Origin: Eutreptiella sp. 'Long Island Sound 2002'
Taxonomy: Eukaryota; Euglenozoa; Euglenophyceae; Eutreptiales; Eutreptiaceae
Assembly: GCA_964036045.1 (NCBI GenBank)
Contig: OZ038381.1
Location: 102,739,367-102,803,366 of the forward strand
Reading direction: 5' to 3'
Length of the DNA stretch: 64,000 nt
Positions within the stretch are counted from its first letter, which is position 1. Each line of letters begins with the position of its first letter. A program made the position numbers and the translations under genes. Under the pieces are notes generated by a model. That model saw only the letters and a list, made by a program, of their open reading frames with translations, was not told the origin of the DNA and made no database searches. This document shows, piece after piece, positions 10,798 through 20,954 of the stretch.

Positions 10798-11610
10798 CGT
10801 TCTAGTCTAGCTATCCAGTGCCGAAATCAGCAACCAGCGAACGACGAACAACATAGGATCCCTCGCTGCCTTGGGTTTCGTTGGCCAACTGAAGATGGGA
10901 ATCTGCAACATGTTGTCAATGCGCGGCAGTTTAAAATCATCGGGGAGACGCCTCTCTGTCTCCGTGTCCAGAACGTTGTACATGTTATCAACAACAGTTT
11001 GAGATCCGCAAATAAGTGTATCAGCACGCGCCATTTCTTCATACAGCCAGGTCGGGCACATCATCTCAGGAGCAAGATGTTCAAATATGTCGCCGTTGAT
11101 GACAGTCAGGTTCTTGTCAATCTCCAAGAACCGCTTCGGGTGTTCGTTCACCAGAGCTGCAATTTGCGTCGCCTTAATTGTGATAGTTTGACTTTCCAGC
11201 ATTGGATCCCGCTGTTCCACTGTCTTGAAGTCACCAGTAACGCGAGCAGCTGCGGGGACCACACGGGTCTTGGCAATCTCTGTACCCAAGAGTCTTTGGA
11301 CATTTAGGATTTGCGGGCTAACGGATTTGCCTTTCTCTGCCACCTGCAACAGCCGTGCGCGCAACATGGATTTCCACACCGGCCAAGGACCGCGACTCTT
11401 GCCTTCAGGCTCTCGCCAATAGGCCCATGTACAAAGAGTCACCTTCAGGGCTTGCTTTCCAAGTGCAGCAACCTCTTTGCAGCTGCGCATGTCCTTGGCT
11501 ACAGAACAGAAAAGGACAAGGTGTAGCGCAGCCATGTAGAACCACAGCCAATGCCTTGTCGACAATACACACCCTTCTCAGGTCGAACGTACTGGCCGTT
11601 GTGCGGGTGG
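10798..11610 (-). pseudogene. DNA-transposon exon, left part of a frame split by the outer Ty3 element
   Basis: This frame (252 codons open from 11,565 to 10,807) has no recognised domain. It is a mixed helical sequence containing PWPVWKSMLRARLLQ and MMCPTWLYEEMARADT. Upstream it has one TGA (near 11.58 kb). It then runs to 11,610 in the same register as the frame ending at 35,590 once the LTR element and one copy of its GTGG duplication are removed. The two pieces were therefore one exon interrupted by retrotransposon insertion. The function is unknown; it belongs to the transposon-encoded protein. Confidence 0.55.
11607..11610. repeat. Target duplication GTGG, left copy
   Basis: GTGG precedes the 5' LTR and recurs at 35,590-35,593 directly after the 3' LTR. 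Four bases is short for a Ty3 element (usually five), but it restores the transposon reading frame. Confidence 0.65.
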
Positions 11611-13965
11611 TGAAGCCGGTTCGGACCCCCGTGGCCATCTTGGGGTCACTTGGAGTGTGTATCTATGTGCCGGCAAGCCGCCATTGGCTGATATCATACT
11701 CTCCCATCCACCTGATCTAACCCGATGTGATAGTATGATAGGTTTGGCCATTCCGGCTATGAGCGGCCATATTCAGAACCGAGGCGCCGCCAGCGGAGAT
11801 TTATATATCGGAATATCAGGAATCAACAGGGTTTTATTATCATAATGTTTCCGTAATTTTTCAGCCTTTCGTTCTGATGGTCAATGTATCGGCGACTGTC
11901 AGTTGGCTCGCGATTTTGCGTTAACCGATTGGTTAACTGTTATTTCCAGATATTTTGGCGGATCTTCCGTTGAAGGGTCAGATTTCATCAGCGAAGGGTT
12001 CGTTGCTTCCGCAATTCTCTAAATAAGCACTCGAAATTTTAATCTGAATTTTTCGCGATGTCGAAATCGGATTTTCGACTTCGACATCGCCGCACTTGAT
12101 TTGGACTTCTTCGAGTGGTCATACTCCTTTCCCTATGCCCGAATCAGGTTTCCCTTATACTTGCCACCCATTTGACTTGGAGATATAAGGGAAACAAAAG
12201 TGAATCGTGGGACCACTTTGAAGGACCATATCTACGCGTGAGTGTGAGGAAAGAGAATAACGAAGGTTGGGTTGCAAGCGCGTTAGTCTCAACTCAATTT
12301 AGGAAGCATCAAACGCCTTTGGTGCGCACACATGCCCGGTGTTGCAAGGGATAATGGTCAAGAGGGTCTAAAGTGATATATAACTCCTGGACCGTGCAAC
12401 CGAACATTTTATTGTGACTTTCGAGTTTACCGCATGAGTGTTGGGGTTGCATAGCAACTTTCCTTGGGTTTCTACGTATTTTTAACGTGAAGTTATGTCA
12501 ATGGAGGGACATGGCATATCATGGTGGGAGCCATATTTTGAGGGTATGTGTTGTATGCATGGTATATGTTTGATATGCTCAGGCCCATGTTATATATCTT
12601 CGTGTGGCCGAAGAGATGGGGAGCCATACGTGACAAGGGCTTTGCCCATGTCCCAATTGTGGAATTGAAAGCGCTAGACCAAGTCTACCGCGTATGTATT
12701 GCTCATGGTATGTTTGACAAAGAGATCCATGCGTGCACTCCCATTTTCATGGGGCATGTAGATATTAGTGGCGAAGGTATCTCCATGCGCCCGATTGGGG
12801 ATCCAAGTGGGGGAATTGTTCGCTAATGGTTCGAATCATTTGTGTATTGGATCATGAGCGGATATCATGGGTGAGCATAGAGATATACTATCATGACAAC
12901 TTTGTATTTGGTCATATTTTCATGTTTTTGACCTCAATTTTTGCTCATTTTTGCGTTTTGTGTACTTACCTGGTCGGCAAAGAGCAAGAAGCCTGTGGGG
13001 AGTCGAACCATGGTATGTTGTTCATATGTCGGCAGATGCTTTGGGGTTGAACACCACCATATGCTGGATCACGTACTCCATTTGGCTTGGCGCACGAAGG
13101 ATCACAAGAATTGGTCTCAAGATCATGGGCTGACTGGGGCAGTGCGTGGCGCCCACATCCGAAGGGGTTTCGAAGGTAAAGTGGGATGTACATGGGCATT
13201 GGCCTTTGGTCTCTATCCTCCATGAAAACTAGACTTCGATTCCATGCATGCTCAGAGCCTTCGGATAAGTAGTAACTCCAATTTTGAGCATATCTTTGAT
13301 ATATGGCCAATATGGTGTGAATTGGCAGTTTTTTGACATGTTCTGAGTTCAAACTCATAGGTCATTCCTCTAAGCCCATTCGACTCCAAGTCCAACCAAG
13401 GTTATGTCAGGGTAGGGCATGGTCCTGAGTGCCACCCTGAGCCATGACACGCCACCCCCCGCATTGGGCTAGGATTTGGAGGCTTGGGAGTGAACACATT
13501 TTTGGGTTCTATGTAATGACTTTTGACATGTGGCATTTAACCATCTTATTGGACTGGGTTCAGGGCATCATGTTGGTGAGTCAAGGGAAGGTCTTGAGTC
13601 CAGGGAATGAGGGGTCTATGGCTGTGATTGTATAAGTTTCCATCTTTCCCCAACTTTGTTTTATTTGTGTTCATATGCCATTTTCAGGGCTTTCTTCCTT
13701 GGTGCAATTCTTGTACATGCCCGCCATCGTGAGACAATCGATGTGCTGAACGAAAGCCCGCAGCCTGATTTGGATTGTGAATTGGGTTATTGCTGTACTT
13801 GTGGGATCTGGTTGCCATTCAGGGTTGAAGGAGGATTTTATTTTCTATATTTTTGGATTTGGACCCTGGAAATTGAGGAATGCAATCGTTGATCCGGAGT
13901 AAATCAGCAGGGGTTACAGGCGGAAGGGGCACAGCGGGGGCCGGTCCTGGTAGGGACCTTCTTTA
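11611..13965 (+). repeat. 5' LTR of the outer element
   Basis: This LTR is 2,355 bp, starts TGAAGCCGG and ends CTTTA just before the primer site. It matches 33,251-35,589 over its full length with scattered substitutions. It also holds a 16-base segment near 12.84 kb that is missing from the 3' copy and accounts for the whole length difference. A TATATAT box lies at 11,802-11,808. The first gag codons are inside its end. Confidence 0.93.
11802..11808 (+). promoter_or_regulatory. TATA-like box in the outer LTR
   Basis: TATATAT about 190 bases into the LTR is the only clear core-promoter-like element. The same box is kept at 33,442-33,448 in the 3' LTR. Its position fits a U3 promoter; the transcription start is not determined. 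Confidence 0.4.
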
Positions 13966-16549
13966 TGGTAGCAGAGGCTTACCTGCTGCCCCTACCAACC
14001 GCCGACCCGGGGACTTGGGCCCTTATGAGCCCTGCCCAAGTACGCCCCGGGTGCGTATTGTGGACTCGGTGGAGACCAGGCCGGAGATTGGAGCCATAGA
14101 AGGACCGAGACGTTCAACAGCATGGCGAACTCCGGAAGTTGAAGCCCAAAGAGAAGAACGACACTCGGGAAGAGGACGACGTGACATGGAGGACCTGGTC
14201 TCCATGTTTGAGCGTCGCTGCCGAAAGGCATGCAACCTCCGCTCCGCCGCGGAGGACTCTGATGAGGCCTGCCATTCAGGCAGCAGTGGAGGACGCGCCC
14301 GGCGCTACCGGAAGCGCGGGTCACCCAAGTCCGCGGCAAGGGGCGCCGGGGCTATGGACATGGACCGCAGCCGGGTCAGGTTGTGGGAATCTGAGGGGCA
14401 TTCCGAGGGCTATTGGACAGCCCACGAGCCACCTTCGGAGCCGGAGACGTCCGCGCCGATCGCCAGGGCGCATACGGCCCCCGAGCCCGCCCTGCAGCAC
14501 GACGCCGAGGGCTTGGAGAGGCCAGCCAGGGCCCGGACGGCACCTGTGCCCCGACATACGGGACCTGAGACGGACACCATAGGCGATACGCCCATGGGCG
14601 ATGAGTCCGAGGCGCCGGGAACCGCGGGATGCGCTGGATCAGGCGGACAGCACGCCGCGTGCCACTGTGAGCACGTGTCCTTCCTCATGGGGAAGTACCC
14701 GAAGATGGGGATGGACGCCATCGTGCGTCACCTTGACTGCCTGGACAACGCCAAGGACGCTCTAGAGGAGGACGTCGCGGGGATCCTGGACGACCAGTCG
14801 GCCGCGGAGAACCACATGGAGGAGCTGCGAGCGGATCAGGCCCGGTACCGGGAGAATCTGGAGCTGGCCCTGCAGAAGCAGCAGCAAATGGTGGACAGCG
14901 TCCTCCACTTAGTGGAGGACATGTCGGGACGCCTGAGAAGGCTAGAGGAGCGACAGCTCCTCGCCTCGGGTCCGGAGCTCCCGGCAAAGCCGGCCGCGGT
15001 AGAGCTGGCGGAGCGGGTTAAGACCCTCAGGAGCGCCATGGAGAAACCCATGGGCGGCCCTGCAGAGGCACCCTACGCGCCTCCGCGTGTTGACCCGGGT
15101 GCGTTGCCGTTTGTTCCCCTATTCAGCGAATCCACAATGCTCGGGGAACACACGGCACCGGCTGGGACCATGCGGGAAGGGCACGTGACCACGGACCCGA
15201 GGAGCCTGACGGTAAAGATGTCCCATGCCGCCCAGGATGTACCGCTCACTACGAATATGGCAGTCTATGCTGAAGAGAAGATCAAGATCCAGAACCAGAC
15301 CATGCAGGGGCGAACCATGGGAAGCGCCGACGGACATGGTCGAGGCCATCCAAGCGGAAACCTGTGGGCGAAGGATCCCAATACGGGGATATGGACGGCC
15401 GATGGGGCAAATCCTTCCCGCATTCCAAACCCCATGGGTTCAGGCCCAACTGGACCGCACTCCATGGAGGAGAGGGATGTACGGGGAGTGTACTCACACC
15501 CCCCGGCCACAGGTGGTATCCGTCTCGGTGGAGTGGTGGCGGGAGACGTCGGAGACGCCATCAGGATTGACGACCTCAGGGGAATCAAAATCCCCTACTA
15601 CGATGGTAACCCCTCCAACCCCGATGACTTCATCCTGGATTGGGAGGATTTCGCTGAGGAGGTTGTCGGCGAGATGCGGGGAGCGCCGCGGGACAAGTGG
15701 GTATGCCGGACGTTCCCACACCGCTTGGCGCAGGACCTGAAGGAGGAGCTGCGGGATCAGATCCGGGAAGGATTGATCCGTACGGAGCAGGCCTGCCTCC
15801 AGTGGTTGGAGGATGAGGAGCGGGTGGACGCTCCTAACCAGAAGCTGGAGGACCTGTGGTCCATTCCGCTGCCGCTGGACCGCGGTGAGTTGCGGGTCCG
15901 GGAGTGGAATCGGTATCTGCGGAAGTACCGCAGATGCCTCAAGTTGGTGGAAGACTGGAACGAGGCCAGTGAGATCCGCCACTTGCTGAAGGACGTCCTC
16001 CCGGGCAACTGGAAGAGGAGAGTGGAGGACGAGGAGAAGAAGAGGGCGAAGAAGCGCGTGGCGGTGAGGATTATGGCGGCGGAGGATACCCATGCGGGTA
16101 TCATGGAGTTCTTCAGGAGGAACCTGGGCGAACCCAACCGGATGTTGGGCCTGAAGAACGCCGTGTACGTGGAGGTATTCGGGGACTCCATTGGGCAAAG
16201 GTTGCTGCGCCTCAACAACGTTGAGTGGAGGCGCGGGGAGCCGCTGAGGATGCAAGTCATCTTCGCCCGCATGAGCCTTGACGAGATCGTGAAGTACATC
16301 ACGGTGGAGTTGAAGCTCAACGCAAAGAACGAGGCCCACGTGCAGGATCGACATGGTCATGGACAACGAGGCCACCGAGAAGATCGCCATCATCGGGAGA
16401 TCCAGGAGGACACGGCCAACTCCGCGGAGGATGGTAGTGGAAGTGGCCAAGACCACTGGTCCCGGGAGGATCACGAGGAGGCCCATTTCTTCGCGTTTGT
16501 GGCGCACAACGTGAAGAACAATGGGCAGGATCGGTCCAGATGGAGCTAG
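13880..16549 (+). pseudogene. Gag of the outer element (start inside the LTR)
   Basis: An 889-codon frame. Its first Met codon at 13,880 lies 86 bases inside the 5' LTR, and the frame reads through the primer site (…GSRG…). The N-terminal third is Arg/Pro/Gly-rich. A coiled coil spans roughly residues 290-370 (heptads around LEEDVAGILDDQ). A capsid-like region follows from about residue 570, starting IPYYDGNPSNPDDFILDW. It ends with TAG at 16,547, in the same register as pol. Downstream of the TAG the frame carries a zinc-knuckle remnant with one Cys replaced. Gag forms the particle and packages RNA. Readthrough or nonsense mutation are both possible at the TAG. Confidence 0.8.
13966..13977 (+). 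promoter_or_regulatory. Primer binding site, initiator tRNA-Met
   Basis: TGGTAGCAGAGG directly follows the 5' LTR. It is the complement of the 3' end (…CCTCTGCTACCA) of eukaryotic initiator tRNA-Met, as known from animals. The inner element has the identical site. Confidence 0.85.
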
Positions 16550-17071
16550 GTGGGACCCAAGAAGGGCAAAGAGCCAAGGAGGATCGGGAACCCACCGCTC
16601 TCGTTCCGGGAGTACAGGTCTCAGCACGACGGGTGCTTGGTCCGTTATGGCAAGGGAAATAACCATGCACACGACCACCGTCAGTGCAAGGTGTATGAGG
16701 CGGACAAGAAGGCCTAATTCGCAGCCCACCCCGAGAAGAAGCCCAAGGAGCAGCGGATTTCCGATCGGAAAGCGAAGGGCGGAGACGGGGGAAAAGGCCA
16801 AGGCAAAGGCCAAGGAAAAGGCGGAGGAAGAGGCTATGGTGCTGGACCTGGTCAAGACCGACGAGTGAGGTCGATCGAGGAAGTTGCTGAGGACATGTTG
16901 AGGACGTTGGAGGAACTCAAAGCCCAGCAACGCGGTGGACAAAGTCCTGGCAGATCACAGCCGGAAGGGGCTGCGGGAAGCCAAGTCTAGAGGAGCCCCC
17001 ACGGGAGTGGGACCTCGGAGGTCTCTCCTCCGAAAATCAGTGGAATCCCTGAGAAAGCGAAGGCACATCGG
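16550..17071 (+). pseudogene. Gag-pol junction of the outer element
   Basis: The frame shared by gag and pol stays readable here apart from TAA near 16.71 kb and TAG near 16.99 kb. It encodes a knuckle-like CLVRYGKGNNHAHDHRQC, in which the second Cys of a CCHC motif seems lost, then a Gly/Lys-rich linker (GKGQGKGQGKGGGRGYG). Together with the gag stop this makes three in-frame stops in an ancestral single gag-pol frame. Confidence 0.6.
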
Positions 17072-20000
17072 GTGCCGAAGAAGGCTCCAGACGAGCCAAA
17101 ACCACTGAGTTTCGCCACTCCCAACCCCTGGAGCGCCCTGCCAAGGGAAGTACATGTGGGTACGGGACATGGCAAGAAAGAAGGAGCGACCACAGAGAGC
17201 CCCGTGGACGGGCAGGACCAACCCAAGATCTACACCATCCGTGACCATACCCTTGAAGTCCTGATGCACCCGGACGTGCTAGAGTTGCATGCCGTGAGAG
17301 TCGTCCATACACCTCATGGCGACGAGCGGCAGTTGCACTTGAAAGTGCGAGTACGGTGCGGACGAGAGGAGAAGGTGGTGGATATGTTAGTGGATACGGA
17401 TGCCCAGGTGAGCCTGGTCCGGAGAGGGTTGTTCAAGGAGGAATCCCTGCAGCCCAGCCGGAGACCGGTCCGCCTGAAGGTCGCCAACGGAGAGATCATG
17501 GGTGGTGGCACCCATGAGGCCACTCTCAGTATGGAATTCTGGGAACATGAGCGCTTGAACCGCCCTGATCAGGCGAAGAGAAGCACTCCATCCGGAACAT
17601 TCTATGTGGCCGACATTACCGATTGGAATATGATCATGGGGTACGCCTTCATGGTGGCCAACGCCATTGGAGCCCTTCCCCATCGCGCAACGCTGGTCCG
17701 GGAGGACGATGAATGCCTCACATGGCTGTCCACGGACTATGCGTGCGGGTCATCCCAATGGAATGCTGAGGAAGAGGATCGGATCGTCCGAGCGGTGCAA
17801 GCTGTGGGTGCCAAGTCCAGAGGAGACCGTGGAGTTCAGCTCACGGAGTATGGAATGGCGCCGCAAGTGTATGACAGGATGATTCAGACGCTGGGAGCTG
17901 AAGTGCCCGAGACAGACGTCTTCGCTTCCCGGGATGCCCCACTTCTGCGGAAGTGTAGGAGGCATTGGCATCGAGGAGACTCAGCCTGGCACAGGCATTG
18001 GGGTTTGAAGGAGTGGGGACCCATGTATTGGCATGGCTCCCTGGACAATACCAGACGTACGGTGGAGAAGATCATCGCGGATAGGGCGAAGGGGATCCTG
18101 GTCATAACCGGCATAGGCTCCACCCCATGTCCGCTGGAGGGTCTCAAGTCGACGCTGGACTCCATCACCCTGAACGGGATGTCATTCGGGCCAGAGGAGG
18201 AGTTTTTCATCGACGCCAAGGGTGTATCAATGCCCTCCCCGGTTCAAGCGTGGGGTACCAAGGCTTTCCTGGTGGATGGGGCGCAAGCCCAGCCCACGGG
18301 TGATGAAGCATTCATCCGTAGGGTGGAGGCGGTGCCCATGAAGGTCATGTTTGAGCCCAAGGAGGGGACGGATCAGCCAATTGATGGCATTGACGTCCTG
18401 TCCCACGCCGAGATCGACGACGTCGTCAACTACATGCGAATGGGGATGCACGACCGTGTGGCAGCCAAGAAGAGGCGGGTCATGGTCACATCTCCGCATT
18501 GGTGGGATGACAAGATGTTGGTCACCGGCAAGTACGAGAAGGATGAGTTCGTGGCGAGGGTCATGGATCACATCGCGGACCAATACGATGGTCCGGTTGG
18601 GTCGGACCCACCAACGTGGGGTTTTCCAAGAGTGGGAACCGGTAGCGACGAGCACCAGCCCGAGGCCGCAAATTTTCGAAGATTATCGGTGGGAGTCGAG
18701 ACCCACGACGATGAAGACGGCATATCGGACGAGGAGAAGTCGGACTCGGACCCCGAAGAGGCCTATACCGCAGTGCGGTCGGTTGTATCGATACCGAAGC
18801 AAGCGGCTGAAGAGGCCCAGGAGAACCCGAAGGTCGCCGAGCTGAAGGAGAGGCTGATCAAAGCCTATCCGCGGCTATTCAGTGGCGTCGCCAACAAGAA
18901 CCCTCCAGATCGTGGGAGGTTTGGTACAGCGAAGATCAAGCTGAAGCCAAACCCGAAGATCTATCGTCATCGGGAGTACCAACTTCAGGGCGATCGGGCC
19001 AAGGCCATGAAGAAGCTGTTGGCCGAGTTCATTGAGCGGGGATGGATCGAACCCTCCGACAGTGAGTGGGCCAGCCCAGCCTTCATTGTGCCTAAGAAGG
19101 AGAAGGGCGAGTGGAGGTTGGTGGTTGATTACAGAGGTTTGAACGAGCAGACCGAGCACGACTCGTACTCGCTTCCCCTGATCGACTCTATCCTCAAAAA
19201 GCAACAGAAAAAGCGGATTTTCACGGTGTTGGACCTGAAACACGGTTACCACCAGATGCCGCTACACCCGGACTCCAGGCCCTGCACAGCGATGTCGACG
19301 CCGCTGGGGCCCATGCAGTGGAAAGTGGTGCCTATGGGTGCCAAGAATGGCAACGCCGCTTTCCAGCGCATGATGGAGGACCTACTCGGTCCTGTCCGGG
19401 ACTGTGCCGATCCCTTCGTGGATGACATCATCATAGGGTCCGGCACGGAGAACATGACTGAGGACGAGCTCATCGACGCGCATGAGAAGGATCTGCGCCG
19501 AGTGCTCAGCGAGTTGGACAAGCACAACATGGTGTGCAAGCCCACCAAAGCCTCACTCTACGTGAAGGAAGTGGAGTTCGCGGGTCACGTGGTTGGCCAC
19601 GGGCAACGCCGTCCCATGCCTGGGAAGCTGGCGTCCCTGAACCACTGGGAGAAGCCCCAGACCATCAGCGAACTCCGGTCCTTCATGGGGTTCTGCAACT
19701 ACTATTCGGGCTATGTCCGGATGTATGCAGAACTGTCGGGGCCGCTGCACAAGATGCTGCAACTGGGCAAGTTCGATGGCCGGAAGGGGAGCAAGAAGAA
19801 GCTTGCCTGGACCCCTGAGGCGGAGGATGCGTTCAACAGCCTGAAGGAGCGACTCCTGGGGCAGTTTGGGCTGTTCCTGGTGGACCCGGACAAGGGATTT
19901 GTGCTACGGACAGACGCCTCGGACTATGCCGTGGGGGCAGTCCTCGAGCAAGTCCGGGACGACGGGACTCATGTTCCCGTGGCGTTTTGGAGCAGGATCC

Positions 20001-20421
20001 TGGCCGAGGGCCAACGCCGAACATGGACCGCGAGGGAGAAGGAGACATACGCCATTGTATGTGCGCTCAGGAAGTGGTCTGGCCACATCGGACTGCAGCC
20101 AGTAGTGGTTTGCACGGACCACCAGTCCCTACAGAGCTGGCACAGGGAGCATGTCGACACCCCCTCAGGACCAGCGGCCAGGAGGGCCCGATGGCACGAG
20201 ACGTTCGCCAAGTTCGACCTCAGCGTGGTGTACGTCCCGGGGAAGGACAACACTGTGGCAGATTGCCTCAGTCGCTGGGCCTACTCCGCGGGCAAGGCGT
20301 GGATGGACATATCCAGCCATGGCGACGCCGAGGAGACCGAGGGGGCCAAGCGCATCATCGAGATGGAGAAGGTCATGGAGCAAGAGGGAGTCAAGTGTTT
20401 TGTGGTGATGGCAAACCGTAC
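17072..20421 (+). pseudogene. Pol of the outer element, N-terminal part (PR, Dam-like, RT, RNase H)
   Basis: The protease shows MLVDTDAQVSLV: residues 108-111 read D-T-D-A where D-T-G-A is expected. About residues 280-400 hold a Dam-like block (ETDVFASRDA … ILVITGIGS … FLVDGA), but the NPPF catalytic position reads HGSL (residues 321-324). RT is well kept: WRLVVDYRGLN, VLDLKHGYHQMPL and the FVDDIII loop with Asp at 784-785. RNase H follows with LRTDASDYAVGAVL, CTDHQSLQSW and NTVADCLSRWAYSA. The frame stops being its own at the inner element's left junction (20,421). Loss of the protease Gly and of the methyltransferase motif mark it as defective. Confidence 0.88.
20417..20421. repeat. Target duplication CGTAC of the inner element, left copy
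   Basis: CGTAC precedes the 5' LTR of the inner element and recurs at 31,217-31,221 after its 3' LTR. Five bases is typical for Ty3/Gypsy integrases. Removing one copy with the element makes the outer pol read …MANRTDLAKFRG… without interruption. Confidence 0.93.
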
Positions 20422-20954
20422 TGTAAGTGCGGCTAACCCCCATCTGCTCAGATTTTCACTGATCTAACCCAGATTGGCTACATTTTGGTCATTTTCTTTC
20501 CTTCGGCGGAATCGCCGCCTCGCAGCTCAGTCTCAGGATCAGACCTATATATTTCTGATATGCCGGATCTGATTCCGCGGTCCATTCTCCGTAAATCCGC
20601 CGCGTTCTGATCATTTGCCTGGAATCGCAATTTGCCGCTGACGCGCGCTCGCGGGCCAGATCGGCCAAATATTTTTCACATTCGGATTTAGTTAAATCTT
20701 TTCAGACAGTTTTGGACACTCAGATGTATTCAGAATAATCCGCATCAATTTTCTTCATAGACTGGGATTTTCTGCCGGATAACAATCATCATGGACCTTG
20801 CTTCAGTTGTTGCTGCTCTCGCCTCCGTTGGTGTCCGTGTCTCCGGTTCTACCCCCAACAGCAGCGTTCAGGTCGACTCCTCGCGTGCCTGCCCCACTGG
20901 TCTTGCCGGCCCCGAGCCCTCCGGCGCCATCAACGACCCAGGGCAGCACTTTCA
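20422..20954 (+). repeat. 5' LTR of the inner element
   Basis: It starts TGTAAGTGCGG and ends CACTTTCA. A TATATATT box lies at 20,546-20,553. The last 164 bases already contain the first gag codons. It matches 30,684-31,216 almost perfectly. Confidence 0.96.
20546..20553 (+). promoter_or_regulatory. TATA-like box in the inner LTR
   Basis: TATATATT lies 125 bases into the LTR and is kept in the 3' LTR at 30,808-30,815. It is a candidate core promoter for the element RNA. Confidence 0.4.

Noticed and set aside
12548-12826. 92-codon open frame kept in both outer LTRs (also 34,188-34,466)
   Set aside because: LTRs are identical at insertion, so an open frame in both is not independent evidence. 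No domain, and codon composition is unremarkable.
15494-16942. 482-codon minus-strand frame opposite the outer gag
   Set aside because: Overlaps a gag frame with coiled-coil and capsid-like features on the plus strand. It is a shadow of GC-rich codon use.
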